Source: a virus. From it: a stretch of DNA of 64,000 nucleotides. The DNA lies in IMG/VR virus record IMGVR_UViG_3300025410_000672, positions 1 to 64,000 of that record. One strand, 5' to 3'. The notes beneath the pieces were generated by a model. The model saw only the letters and a program-made list of their open reading frames with translations. It was not told the DNA's origin and ran no database searches. Shown piece after piece: positions 1-7,502 of the stretch. Within the stretch, counting starts at the first letter, position 1, and each line of letters begins with the position of its first letter. The position numbers were made by a program, and so were the translations under genes.

Positions 1-30
1 GGAGCAATTACAATGATGAAGGAGAATAGA

Positions 31-447
31 ATGCGTAAGATACTTTTAACAACTGCTGTTATCGCAGCACTTGCTATTCCTGCTGCAACACCTGCCGATG
101 CTTGGTGGCGAGGTGGTGGTTGGGGTTATGGCGGCGGCTGGGGCGGCTACGGAATGGGTTACGGTGGTTGGGGTTACGGAGGCTATGGAATGGGGATGAT
201 GGGCGCTGCTGCTGGTGGAGCATTACTTGGTGGTATCGTTGGTGGTGCTATTGCTGCTCAAGCTGCTCGTCCAGTTTATGCTGCTCCTGCTCCAGTTTAT
301 GCTGCTCCTGCTCCGGTAGTAGTTGAACAACCTGCAACAGTAGTAGTTGAACAACCTGCCCCTGTAGTTGTTGTAAAACGTAGATGTCAAATTATGCAAG
401 AATGGGATGCATTAGAAGGCTATGTTTACAAAAAGGTATGTCTATGA
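31..447 (+). CDS. Exported glycine/tyrosine-rich protein with Ala-Pro-Val repeats
   Basis: The protein has an N-terminal signal peptide (MRKILL..., cleavage probably near ADA-WW), then a Gly/Tyr/Trp/Met-rich stretch, an Ala/Gly-rich possible membrane helix, and tandem Tyr-Ala-Ala-Pro-Ala-Pro and VVVEQPA repeats. Two Cys lie in the last 20 residues. The repeats are also visible as DNA direct repeats near 270-360. I chose the ATG at 31 because GAAGGAG sits just upstream; an in-frame ATG at 13 has no such site. A shorter relative is at 59104. A periplasmic or outer-surface role is inferred; the function is unknown. Confidence 0.7.
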   Translation: MRKILLTTAVIAALAIPAATPADAWWRGGGWGYGGGWGGYGMGYGGWGYGGYGMGMMGAAAGGALLGGIVGGAIAAQAARPVYAAPAPVYAAPAPVVVEQPATVVVEQPAPVVVVKRRCQIMQEWDALEGYVYKKVCL

Positions 448-545
448 TTACTGATATAATTTATGGAATGATATATCTAGGTGAGATTGTAGCAGTCTTC
501 ACTGTTATAATCTCAATCTACTCAATCTTTAAGGGAAACAAATGA
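444..545 (+). CDS. Small single-span membrane protein (33 aa)
   Basis: This short reading frame starts in an ATGA overlap with the stop of the preceding gene and ends in an ATGA overlap with the next. The product is almost entirely hydrophobic (Ile/Val/Tyr-rich) and ends in a Lys/Asn tail, as expected for a one-helix membrane peptide. The paired stop-start overlaps are the main support for it being translated. Function unknown. Confidence 0.5.
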   Translation: MITDIIYGMIYLGEIVAVFTVIISIYSIFKGNK

Positions 546-685
546 GTGCATGGCTTATAGCAGTAACGGGAACAATCTATGCCGTAGTGGCAATTGAACA
601 ATTTTTAAAAGGCAATATGTCTATGACTATAGTTTATAGTGGATATGCCTTTAGCAATATTGGACTTTATCTTCTGGCTAAGTAG
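542..685 (+). CDS. Small two-helix membrane protein (47 aa)
   Basis: It begins in an ATGA overlap with the preceding mini-gene. Two hydrophobic segments (residues about 3-18 and 28-46) are separated by a short polar turn (EQFLKGN). The TAG stop directly abuts a TTGACA box, so the gene closes the transcription unit before the PNKP-type phosphatase. No family is recognised. Confidence 0.5.
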   Translation: MSAWLIAVTGTIYAVVAIEQFLKGNMSMTIVYSGYAFSNIGLYLLAK

Positions 686-716
686 TTGACACAGTTATTA
701 CAAGTGTTATTATATA
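686..716 (+). promoter_or_regulatory. Sigma70-type promoter
   Basis: A perfect TTGACA (686-691) is followed by the AT-rich run TATTATATATACT (708-718), which gives several acceptable -10 choices (TATTAT at 708 with a 16-nt spacer). It precedes the phosphatase gene at 734 and its AGGAGA ribosome site at 721. Confidence 0.5.
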
Positions 717-733
717 CTACAGGAGACAGACAG

Positions 734-1174
734 ATGACTAAGGTAATTGTGTTCGATATTGACGGAACATTAGCCGATATGGAACACCGTAGACAATGGT
801 TTGACGGTGGAAAAAAGAACTGGAATGCGTTCTTTGCTGCTCAGCATTTGGATCCAACACACGAAGATATTGTTTGGATGCTGAATCAGTTTCACCAGAG
901 TGGTAATACAATTCTTATCTGTACTGGACGTAACGAAGGACACAGAGAAATATCTGAAGAGTGGTTAACAAAGAACAACATCGAGTACGATAAGATGTAT
1001 ATGCGTCCACTTAACGATTTCCGTCAAGATGGCGTTGTTAAAGTTGATCTGTTAGCAAAAATCCGAGAAGAATACGGTGAACCTTGGTTGTGGATTGATG
1101 ATCGCAAACAGGTTGTGGATGCTATTCGTGCTGAAGGAGTTCGTGTTCTTCAAGTTTGTGAGGGCGATTATTAA
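734..1174 (+). CDS. HAD-type polynucleotide 3'-phosphatase domain protein
   Basis: The N-terminus has the HAD nucleophile motif DIDGTLA (D8, D10) followed by HRR. CTGR comes mid-protein, then YMR..ND.R.D..VK and a C-terminal WIDDR, in the order seen in the phosphatase half of T4 polynucleotide kinase/phosphatase. At about 146 aa it lacks the P-loop kinase half. The family removes 3'-phosphates from nucleic acid ends, in T4 during tRNA repair, but the substrate here is inferred. The start at 734 follows AGGAGA; an upstream in-frame TTG at 686 lies inside the promoter and was rejected. Confidence 0.75.
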   Translation: MTKVIVFDIDGTLADMEHRRQWFDGGKKNWNAFFAAQHLDPTHEDIVWMLNQFHQSGNTILICTGRNEGHREISEEWLTKNNIEYDKMYMRPLNDFRQDGVVKVDLLAKIREEYGEPWLWIDDRKQVVDAIRAEGVRVLQVCEGDY

Positions 1175-1207
1175 AGTAGCATATATAGAACTTGTCAGGA
1201 GAAAACT

Positions 1208-1573
1208 ATGAACAAGTTCTTAATTGCTGCCTTAATCGCCTTTACACCATATAATGCCTTTGCTAAATCTGTAGTAGAAAAAGAATTCAAACCAGATCCA
1301 GGATGTGTTACTAAGGAAGTAGCAGATAATGTTATTAATAATGGTGGTTATGAACTTCTTGTTAGAGGTATAGATCCTCAAAAGAAGATTATAGAGTTTT
1401 GGTTCAGTGGTGCTAAACAAATGGTTATGCTCACATACGAACTACCTAAGGATGCTAAACCAGAATCAATAAAGCAAGTCTGCGTTGTAGGTTATGGTGA
1501 AAACATAGTGTTTAATGGAGATACAGTAGATCTTCTAAAGAAGGCCCTAGATAAAGTAAGCCCAAAGACATAA
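1208..1573 (+). CDS. Exported hypothetical protein
   Basis: A clear signal peptide (MNKFLIAALIAFTPYNAFA, cut before KS) precedes a mature part of about 100 aa with two Cys (DPGC and KQVCVV) that could form a disulfide. CAGGAGAAA precedes the ATG. No family recognised; periplasmic location is inferred from the leader. Confidence 0.6.
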   Translation: MNKFLIAALIAFTPYNAFAKSVVEKEFKPDPGCVTKEVADNVINNGGYELLVRGIDPQKKIIEFWFSGAKQMVMLTYELPKDAKPESIKQVCVVGYGENIVFNGDTVDLLKKALDKVSPKT

Positions 1574-1616
1574 GTATATTTGGTTTCCTATTTGGACTTC
1601 TACACATGGAGGAATC

Positions 1617-1841
1617 ATGTTAAATCCTAACGTCGGTGAATACTCATTGGCTACTGATCCAATGAAATATAATTTGAGATTTGCGTTTGTTTACGAAAAT
1701 AATACAATTGGTCTTAGAAAAAATAACTTATCACAAAGACATAACGAACTAACTGAAGAAGAACGAAAAGAACTTTCTAATTTAATAATTATAGAAGATT
1801 ACCTCCAAAAAAGAATAAAAGAATTAAAAGAAATAACATGA
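1617..1841 (+). CDS. Hypothetical protein, 74 aa
   Basis: The ATG follows GGAGGAATC. The N-terminal half is beta-like; the C-terminal half is charged and helical (EEERKELSNL...LQKRIKELKE). It overlaps the next gene by ATGA, indicating translational coupling. Function unknown. Confidence 0.5.
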   Translation: MLNPNVGEYSLATDPMKYNLRFAFVYENNTIGLRKNNLSQRHNELTEEERKELSNLIIIEDYLQKRIKELKEIT

Positions 1842-2059
1842 GTGAAGAATGGTTATATCAGGCAACTAGTACTCAAGCCGAATTAGATATTGCTCGTAGA
1901 AAAATAGAACTCCTCGAGCAATTCTATCGTAATATTGTTGAATTAACAATTAATCATGACTTTATAGAAAGTAAAGACGGACACGACTATGCAAGTGTTA
2001 GTCCTCAAAAATTAGGGGACTTACTTGCAAAGGTTGATCCTGAATGGTTTAAACACTAA
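1838..2059 (+). CDS. Hypothetical protein, 73 aa
   Basis: It starts in an ATGA overlap with the previous gene. The product is acidic and mostly helical, with a heptad-like N-terminus (ELDIARRKIELLEQFY). No family is recognised. Confidence 0.5.
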   Translation: MSEEWLYQATSTQAELDIARRKIELLEQFYRNIVELTINHDFIESKDGHDYASVSPQKLGDLLAKVDPEWFKH

Positions 2060-2097
2060 TATAATTTGCTTCATTGCGCCGGTTAAATATCCTTACC

Positions 2098-2679
2098 ATG
2101 AATACACACATACTTGCAATCCACGGTGCTTATAGTTCACCATTTATTTTTAACTACTTACAAAAGCAGTTACCAAAGTCTTACAAGTGGCAATTCTTTG
2201 ATTACAGAGATAATCCAGAAGGACATATGGGTCCACTTATTGATCAACTACAAAAGTGTATGGTCAACGAGTGCCACGTAATTGGACATTCGATGGGAGG
2301 ACTACTTTCTCTTTGGTTAGGTGAAAATCTAGCAGTAAAATCAATAACAACAATAGCAACACCACTAGATGGATTAGATGTAAATTTATTACAATCAATG
2401 ATGACCCGCAGTCCATTTATTAAAGAAATGGCACATGGTAGCAAGTTTATAAAATTCATACACAATCAATCATTCCTAATGCCAGTTCAACATATAGTTT
2501 CAACTAAAGGTTATAATCCATATATCTATGAAGAAAGCGATGGCGTTGTAACTATGCGTTCACAGCGTGGATGGAATATTGGCGAGATTCACGACATTCC
2601 TGCTAACCATGCCGAAATTATGATGCATGAAGATACTGTAAAGTTGGTAAAGACCTTTATTGACACAAACAACGAATAA
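2098..2679 (+). CDS. Alpha/beta hydrolase (lipase/PGAP1-like)
   Basis: An early beta strand ends in AIHGAYSSP (oxyanion region). The nucleophile elbow GHSMGG places Ser65, with a likely acid Asp148 (EESDGVV) and base His171 (NHAEIM), in the right order for an alpha/beta hydrolase of about 193 aa. The family cleaves esters or amides; the substrate is not predictable. I prefer the ATG at 2098 because the protein then begins directly with strand 1; a TTG at 2074 would add eight residues. No signal peptide, so probably cytoplasmic. Confidence 0.75.
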   Translation: MNTHILAIHGAYSSPFIFNYLQKQLPKSYKWQFFDYRDNPEGHMGPLIDQLQKCMVNECHVIGHSMGGLLSLWLGENLAVKSITTIATPLDGLDVNLLQSMMTRSPFIKEMAHGSKFIKFIHNQSFLMPVQHIVSTKGYNPYIYEESDGVVTMRSQRGWNIGEIHDIPANHAEIMMHEDTVKLVKTFIDTNNE

Positions 2680-2693
2680 TACTATAATGTATT

Positions 2694-3254
2694 ATGATCA
2701 TTAAAGAACGTGATGTAATGGTGGACATCGAAACACTTGCCACCGGTCCAAACGCTGTCATCCTTACAATTGGTGCTTTAAGATTTGACCCATATGGAGA
2801 TGATCGTGATCGCAATGTTAAAAACATGCCTCATTTTTATTGTCGGGTTGATCCTGAAAGTTTTGATTATCCAGAGGCTGAAATCAACAATGAAACCTTA
2901 GCATGGTGGAGTAAACAACCTCCTGAAATACAACACGAAGCATTTGGTGAAGGTGTTGAACGTTTACCTATCAAAGAAGCATTAACACAATTCTTTGATT
3001 TTTGTAGACCACTAGATAGAATTTGGGCAAATGGTCCTGCCTTTGATATTATTATTTTAGAAACTGCTGCTAAACATGCCGGAGTGCCTGTACCTTGGAA
3101 TTTCTGGCAGGCTCGAGATTGTAGAACCGTATTTCGCTTAAATCCACAAAGAGATCAAAAATCAAATAACCATAATGCCTTAGACGATTGCTGGGTACAG
3201 ACCTATAAATTACAGCAATGTTTAAAGGCATTAAATGTAACAAAGATGGACTAA
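2694..3254 (+). CDS. dexA: 3'-5' exonuclease, DnaQ-like, DexA type
   Basis: The DnaQ/DEDD signature motifs are in order: MVDIETL (Exo I, Asp and Glu), NGPAFD (Exo II) and HNALDD (Exo III, H-x3-D giving the DEDDh type). Length (186 aa) and spacing resemble phage exonuclease A (DexA) of T4, which degrades single strands and RNA ends. A role in nucleic acid turnover is expected. It lies alone between small hypothetical genes. Confidence 0.8.
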   Translation: MIIKERDVMVDIETLATGPNAVILTIGALRFDPYGDDRDRNVKNMPHFYCRVDPESFDYPEAEINNETLAWWSKQPPEIQHEAFGEGVERLPIKEALTQFFDFCRPLDRIWANGPAFDIIILETAAKHAGVPVPWNFWQARDCRTVFRLNPQRDQKSNNHNALDDCWVQTYKLQQCLKALNVTKMD

Positions 3255-3271
3255 ATATCTAAGAGGAGCCT

Positions 3272-3454
3272 ATGGAAACCTTTGAATTAAATGAGAATCA
3301 CCAATTAGTAATATGTTTAATAATGCTTTGTAAAATGACAAAACATACTGACCCAGCGGCATATGCACAATACAAAGCACATTTAAAACTATTAGAAGAA
3401 GCAATGATGAAGGAATTTGACGATGAGAATGTGGGAAATACACGCTGCCATTAA
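3272..3454 (+). CDS. Hypothetical protein, 60 aa
   Basis: A CTAAATA box (3251-3257) and AAGAGGAG precede the ATG. The product is helical and acidic with one Cys near the middle. Its end overlaps the next gene by about 32 bases. Function unknown. Confidence 0.5.
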   Translation: METFELNENHQLVICLIMLCKMTKHTDPAAYAQYKAHLKLLEEAMMKEFDDENVGNTRCH

Positions 3455-3632
3455 GCAAGCAGGAAACCAAAGAATCGTCAATATTCAAGTTCAAGCACCA
3501 AATCAAATTGTGGCTAAAGAATTAGCCAAGGCCCAATACGCCGGCTCAGATGTAGTTTTAAGAGGTACTCCTAGAGAAGTTAAACCTCTTAAAACAAATC
3601 AAAAAAACGATCCTCGACAATTTAAAAAATAA
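3423..3632 (+). CDS. Hypothetical protein, 69 aa
   Basis: The ATG at 3423 is 9 bases after GAAGGA inside the preceding gene; an upstream TTG at 3417 is less well placed. The small basic protein (MRMWEIHAAIK... to a Lys/Gln-rich tail) alternates beta and helical segments. No family is recognised. Confidence 0.5.
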   Translation: MRMWEIHAAIKQAGNQRIVNIQVQAPNQIVAKELAKAQYAGSDVVLRGTPREVKPLKTNQKNDPRQFKK

Positions 3633-3640
3633 ATTAATAT

Positions 3641-4030
3641 ATGATTGGTTGGATTATTCTCTCATTTGCTATCGGCATGGCTGTTGGCATGTATCTATTA
3701 ATATCAGACTATTGGTTGAACGTTGTCTTAGTTCTTGACTACGTGTATGAAAAGATAGTATTATTTTCTAAGAGATGGAGAAAGAGTATGTCTTTTAAAC
3801 AAATCTATGGTGACGATCAAATTTATGTTTCTACAAATGATATATATGGTGGACAAGAATTAAGAATTACTATGAATTCCATATCTAAAGAAAATCTAAA
3901 TTGGTTACAGAATTTTAGAATGGAACACGAAAAAGAAAAGAAACTTCGTGAAGAAAATATCGCAGTAAAGAATGCCTGGGAACAATATCAAGTTGTTAAA
4001 ACATTAGCACAAAAGGAAACAGTGGGATGA
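3641..4030 (+). CDS. Membrane-anchored hypothetical protein
   Basis: Residues about 2-37 are hydrophobic and form one or two membrane helices. A basic stretch (KRWRKS) and a 90-residue soluble part ending in a charged helix (MEHEKEKKLREENI) follow. It overlaps the next gene by ATGA. Function unknown. Confidence 0.55.
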   Translation: MIGWIILSFAIGMAVGMYLLISDYWLNVVLVLDYVYEKIVLFSKRWRKSMSFKQIYGDDQIYVSTNDIYGGQELRITMNSISKENLNWLQNFRMEHEKEKKLREENIAVKNAWEQYQVVKTLAQKETVG

Positions 4031-4266
4031 GTGAAAGACTCTTTGATAAGTTTATCGAATCTCTAGAAGAACTTATTGATACACAAGACGATATGTGGGA
4101 AGAAGAGAAACATGAGAATGTTCATGCTCGCCGTAAAATATATGAGGAAAGATTTATTCCAGCAAGAGACAAATTAAAAAGAACACTAGATGATTATATC
4201 GATGAAAGAATATTAAAAGGTCTTCAGAAACACGGAGTAAGAAGAACTTATACCAATCCTGAATAA
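4027..4266 (+). CDS. Hypothetical charged helical protein, 79 aa
   Basis: It starts in an ATGA overlap with the upstream membrane protein. The sequence is rich in Glu, Asp, Arg and Lys and looks entirely helical. The tight coupling suggests a partner of the membrane protein; function unknown. Confidence 0.5.
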   Translation: MSERLFDKFIESLEELIDTQDDMWEEEKHENVHARRKIYEERFIPARDKLKRTLDDYIDERILKGLQKHGVRRTYTNPE

Positions 4267-4315
4267 CCTTTTTTATAATCTGGATATATAATGATGTCAA
4301 CATTAGGATCCAGAC

Positions 4316-4714
4316 ATGAAGAAGATTTTAATAGCAATAGCACTTTTAATTTCAACTCCAGTATACGCAACACAGATTGTAGTAGATAAAAGAACACAAA
4401 CAATGTATGTAGATAGTCCAGAAGGAACATTTACATGGAAAGTATCGACAGCAAGGAAAGGTTATAGGACACCAAGTGGAACTTTTTATCCTTATTCGCT
4501 CCAGCCTATGCATTATAGTAAAAAGTATGATAATGCTCCCATGCCTCACAGTATCTTTTTTAATGGCGGTTATGCTATACATGCTACTCCTCATGTGGGT
4601 GCTTTGGGTCGGCCTGCTAGTCATGGTTGCGTACGTCTATCACCTGCTAATGCCCGGACGCTATACGGAATAGTAAAGCGTGATATAGGTTACACAACAA
4701 TCCATATACAATAG
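4316..4714 (+). CDS. Exported L,D-transpeptidase (YkuD family)
   Basis: A signal peptide (to about residue 18, VYA-TQ) is followed by a YkuD domain that fills the protein. The catalytic motif SHGCVRLS supplies His103, Cys105 and Arg107, with an upstream conserved His (AIHATP). The family forms or edits 3-3 peptide crosslinks in peptidoglycan in the periplasm. In a phage it may remodel the wall of the infected cell. One of several exported wall enzymes in this window. Confidence 0.85.
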   Translation: MKKILIAIALLISTPVYATQIVVDKRTQTMYVDSPEGTFTWKVSTARKGYRTPSGTFYPYSLQPMHYSKKYDNAPMPHSIFFNGGYAIHATPHVGALGRPASHGCVRLSPANARTLYGIVKRDIGYTTIHIQ

Positions 4715-4715
4715 G

Positions 4716-4744
4716 TTGACACTGTTCATTAAGTAAAGTAATAT
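4716..4744 (+). promoter_or_regulatory. Sigma70-type promoter for tRNA-Ala/tRNA-Pro
   Basis: TTGACA (4716-4721), a 17-base spacer and TAATAT (4739-4744). Transcription would start around 4751, just ahead of the tRNA-Ala gene. Confidence 0.75.
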
Positions 4745-4755
4745 AAGAACATGAT

Positions 4756-4831
4756 GGGGGATTAGCTCAGTTGGGAGAGCGACTGATTTGCATTCAGTAG
4801 GTCATCGGTTCGATCCCGGTATCCTCCACCA
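4756..4831 (+). tRNA. tRNA-Ala(TGC)
   Basis: The acceptor stem GGGGGAT/ATCCTCC, D arm, an anticodon loop carrying TGC, T loop TTCGATC and an encoded CCA are all present. It sits 11 bases after a strong promoter. Confidence 0.95.
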
Positions 4832-4834
4832 TAT

Positions 4835-4913
4835 CGGAGTATAGCGCAGCCTGGTTTAGCGCATCTGCTTTGGGAGCAGAGGGTCGCAAGTTCGAATCTT
4901 GCTACTCCGACCA
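4835..4913 (+). tRNA. tRNA-Pro(TGG)
   Basis: The acceptor stem CGGAGTA pairs with TACTCCG, and the anticodon loop carries TGG. T loop TTCGAAT and an encoded CCA are present. Only three bases separate it from tRNA-Ala, so both come from one transcript. Confidence 0.95.
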
Positions 4914-4929
4914 ACATAAAGGAAAGAAA

Positions 4930-5190
4930 ATGAGAGCAAGTCATATATTAGTTGATTCATTAGAACAGGCACAAGCAATTCTTGCAGAAGCAAATGCTTT
5001 GAATTTTGGATCACTAGCACAGCAACATAGTAAGTGTCCAAGTAAGGCTCAAGGCGGCGACTTAGGTGATTTTGGTCCCGGTATGATGGTTAAACCATTT
5101 GAAGATGCTACAGTAGCAACTCCTGTTGGATCTATCAGCGAACCAGTACAAACACAGTTTGGATATCATTTAATTCATCGTACAGGTTAA
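4930..5190 (+). CDS. Parvulin-type peptidyl-prolyl isomerase
   Basis: An 86-aa stand-alone parvulin (PpiC) domain with the family signature: ASHILV at the start, a helical FGSLAQQHS.CPS segment, then GGDLGDFGPG and the terminal FGYHLIHR. It catalyses proline isomerisation during folding. No leader, so cytoplasmic. The ATG at 4930 follows AAAGGAAAG and lies 16 bases after tRNA-Pro. It adds to the chaperone/protease set of this window. Confidence 0.9.
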   Translation: MRASHILVDSLEQAQAILAEANALNFGSLAQQHSKCPSKAQGGDLGDFGPGMMVKPFEDATVATPVGSISEPVQTQFGYHLIHRTG

Positions 5191-5195
5191 TTATT

Positions 5196-5327
5196 ATGAA
5201 TAAAGATGAATTAAAAGGACCACATTGGACTGTATTACTTGTTATTCTTTGTGTTATGGCAATAGCAAGTTATTTTGCCTTTGCTACAGGACTTATAGGT
5301 AATATAACAATAGTACCTAGCGAATAA
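5196..5327 (+). CDS. Small single-span membrane protein (43 aa)
   Basis: Five bases after the parvulin stop, an ATG opens a 43-aa frame with a polar N-terminus (MNKDELKGPHW) and a hydrophobic helix of about 25 residues. Its end overlaps the convergent GIY-YIG gene by 11 bases. Translation is supported only by composition and spacing. Confidence 0.45.
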   Translation: MNKDELKGPHWTVLLVILCVMAIASYFAFATGLIGNITIVPSE

Positions 5328-5637
5328 GTTTTTCTCTTACAAGGTGTTCTAATAATGGATCATCTTCATATCTTATGAGAGCAAAGTCGACATGATTAAT
5401 TGCTTTCTCTAAAGGAATGTCAAACCATTCACCGTTTAATCTATATCTATCAAGGTGTTTATGAATGACAGATTCTAATAGTTTTGTTTTTTTAGAATCT
5501 GTTTTTCGAAGTTCTATTATTTTTAATTTGTGAGGATGTCCAGTTTGTAGATTCTTTAATCTACGTTCTGGATTCTTGCTTATTCCAATTTTGTATGGAG
5601 GATTTTCTGATCCAATTATATAGATATAACTTGACAT
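5317..5637 (-). CDS. GIY-YIG-like nuclease domain (T5orf172/MUG113 type)
   Basis: The product begins SSYIYIIGSENPPYKIG and continues with a PERRLKNLQTGHP-like segment, the arrangement of T5orf172/MUG113 proteins in the GIY-YIG superfamily. A conserved late Glu (ESVIHKHL) and EWF follow. Such small phage proteins are probable nucleases or mobile-gene relics. I chose the Met at 5637, which begins the domain; an upstream start at 5685 would run into the divergent kdsB gene. Confidence 0.65.
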   Translation of the reverse strand: MSSYIYIIGSENPPYKIGISKNPERRLKNLQTGHPHKLKIIELRKTDSKKTKLLESVIHKHLDRYRLNGEWFDIPLEKAINHVDFALIRYEDDPLLEHLVREKLIR

Positions 5638-5665
5638 TCGAATACTTATAAGGATATAATACAAC

Positions 5666-6376
5666 ATGCCTACAATGCGAATCATAATACCTGCAAGAAT
5701 GAAAAGTATAAGACTTCCTAATAAACCTCTAGCAATGATTGGAGATATAACACTTATCGAAAGAGTTCATCAAAAGGCTTGTGCTACAGATTATCTTGTT
5801 ACTGTTTTAACCGATAGTCAAGAACTTAAAGATCAATTTCCTAATTGGGACATAAGATTAACACCAGAAGACTGTGCTACAGGAACAGACAGAATTGCTA
5901 GTGTTGCAGATCAATTTCAAGAAGATATTCTTGTAAACTGTCAAGGTGATTTGCCATTTATTGATTCTTATCAAATTGTAGATACTGCTATAACTTTGGA
6001 AAGAACTAAAGCAGATGTTGCTACATTAGTTCATGATATGGATCTTAATAAATTAGAAGATCCTAATACTGTAAAGGCAATATGCTGTCAAGTTGCTCCA
6101 GACTTAGATCCAAAAATTATGAGAGCACATTGGTTCCTCAGAAGTTCTCTAAAATATGGATATCAACATGTTGGTGTGTATGCTTATCGTCGAGAATTCT
6201 TACAAGTACTTTCTTCTGAAAGAACTCCGCATGAAGTAGCAGAAAATCTTGAACAGTTGAGATTCTTAGAACTTGGATATAAAATTGCTGCTCTACATAC
6301 CGATCCGGTGCCGTTAGAGGTTAATACTCCAGAAGATCTCGAAGCAGCAAATAAATATTTGTATGAGATTTTATGA
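5666..6376 (+). CDS. kdsB: KdsB-like CMP-Kdo cytidylyltransferase
   Basis: The 236-aa protein carries the KdsB order: IIPARMKSIRLPNKPL (nucleotide-binding loop), TDSQEL, ATGTDRIA, VNCQGDLPFI, then HVGVYAYRREFL and LEQLRFLE. The enzyme activates Kdo (3-deoxy-manno-octulosonate) with CTP for lipopolysaccharide or capsule synthesis. Residues YAST in the usual loop are MKSI here, so a related keto-sugar acid cannot be excluded. A matching Kdo-8-phosphate phosphatase (kdsC) lies at 62020, about 56 kb away. Confidence 0.85.
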   Translation: MPTMRIIIPARMKSIRLPNKPLAMIGDITLIERVHQKACATDYLVTVLTDSQELKDQFPNWDIRLTPEDCATGTDRIASVADQFQEDILVNCQGDLPFIDSYQIVDTAITLERTKADVATLVHDMDLNKLEDPNTVKAICCQVAPDLDPKIMRAHWFLRSSLKYGYQHVGVYAYRREFLQVLSSERTPHEVAENLEQLRFLELGYKIAALHTDPVPLEVNTPEDLEAANKYLYEIL

Positions 6377-6605
6377 ATTTGATATTAAGACAAAGGAATC
6401 GGGCCCAGCATCAAGATCCCTTTGTCTAAGTAAAAAACGTCTAGGAGCAAGTGATCAGTCATCTTGTGTAAGCCAAGGACTTCGTCCACATAAGGGCGAA
6501 AAAAGTCATCTTATGGGTACAACAAGAGTTAAAGTTGCTGGTAAAAAGATTAAAGGTAAGAAGTATGGTGGTCCACTTCCTGATTGGGGTAGCCACAAAA
6601 AATAA
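6363..6605 (+). CDS. Small basic protein with MRFYEF N-terminus
   Basis: It overlaps the end of kdsB by 14 bases. The 80-aa protein starts MRFYEFDIKTKES and ends in a Lys/Gly-rich tail (KVAGKKIKGKKYGG, then PLPDWGS). The N-terminus resembles that of other proteins in this window (12069, 35770), possibly a capsid-targeting peptide of T4 internal-protein type. A DNA-binding or packaged role is a guess. Confidence 0.5.
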   Translation: MRFYEFDIKTKESGPASRSLCLSKKRLGASDQSSCVSQGLRPHKGEKSHLMGTTRVKVAGKKIKGKKYGGPLPDWGSHKK

Positions 6606-7502
6606 TCATTCTTTTCTTGCTTTTCTATCAAGGCCGTTTTTACAGATTTCTTTAGAACAAATAACAGGATCTTTAGGCCACTCAATAGGCATATTATAAA
6701 TGTTACCTATTACTCCTCCTTCATGACACCACCCTCTAGAAACATTTCCTCTGGGATCAATTACTAAAGTATCAATTCCTGCATAACAGGTCATATTAGT
6801 ATAAGAAGATTGTTCTGATGTTTTAATAACTATACCAGTTGGATCAATTGATATATCCTCATTGAATGAATTTTCGATTGATTCTTTCATTTTATTAAAT
6901 TTATACCATTGTCGATGAGTGTAGGGGAGATATGTATTATTTCCTTTTCCAAAATCACTGTAAAGAAGTTGTAAATTACCTAAACCGTATTTTCTTCTAA
7001 AATATTTTACATACTTAATACCTCTATCAAAAACTTCATCGTGATTTGTAACTGGAAATAAAATTTCCATTTCTACAGGATGATATTTGTCATTCTCTCT
7101 TAATAAAGAAATAACATTTTCTATATGAGATATATCACAAAATTCTTGATGAACAGAAATAATTACTTTTGATAAAAATTGTCGAGATTTCTTCCACCAA
7201 TCTAAACTTGCACTTCCATTTGTTCTAAGAATTAAATTTGTGGGATAGTTGTGTAGACGATTTCCTATATTGGGAATTTTTTCATAAAGAGTAGGTTCAC
7301 CACCTATAAATTCAAATATCACATCTCTTCCTAGAGAATCATAATGTGCAAAAATATCTGTACAAACATTAATGATAGTTTCGTCATTAGGATAAGGATT
7401 ATCTCCTCTTTTGAGAAGATCTAAGCAGTAACTACAATTGTAATTACAACTATTACTTAAAACCCATTCTACTATAGTCTTAGGTCGTTCAAAGTCATCC
7501 AT
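6606..7502 (-). CDS. Radical SAM enzyme with C-terminal Cys-rich (SPASM/twitch-like) region
   Basis: CNYNCSYC near residue 19 is the canonical CxxxCxxC [4Fe-4S]/SAM site, followed by FIGGEPTLY (GGEP motif) and the rest of a partial TIM barrel. After about residue 235 more cysteines appear (TCYAG, GWCHEG, CSKEIC), as in SPASM/twitch domains that bind auxiliary clusters. Such enzymes modify peptides or proteins by radical chemistry. No obvious peptide substrate lies beside it. It overlaps the upstream HNH gene by 8 bases, so both are probably one transcript. Confidence 0.85.
   Translation of the reverse strand: MDDFERPKTIVEWVLSNSCNYNCSYCLDLLKRGDNPYPNDETIINVCTDIFAHYDSLGRDVIFEFIGGEPTLYEKIPNIGNRLHNYPTNLILRTNGSASLDWWKKSRQFLSKVIISVHQEFCDISHIENVISLLRENDKYHPVEMEILFPVTNHDEVFDRGIKYVKYFRRKYGLGNLQLLYSDFGKGNNTYLPYTHRQWYKFNKMKESIENSFNEDISIDPTGIVIKTSEQSSYTNMTCYAGIDTLVIDPRGNVSRGWCHEGGVIGNIYNMPIEWPKDPVICSKEICKNGLDRKARKE

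Noticed and set aside
4762-5041. Antisense frames over tRNA-Ala and tRNA-Pro
   Set aside because: Complement of tRNAs and the parvulin gene with no ribosome site.
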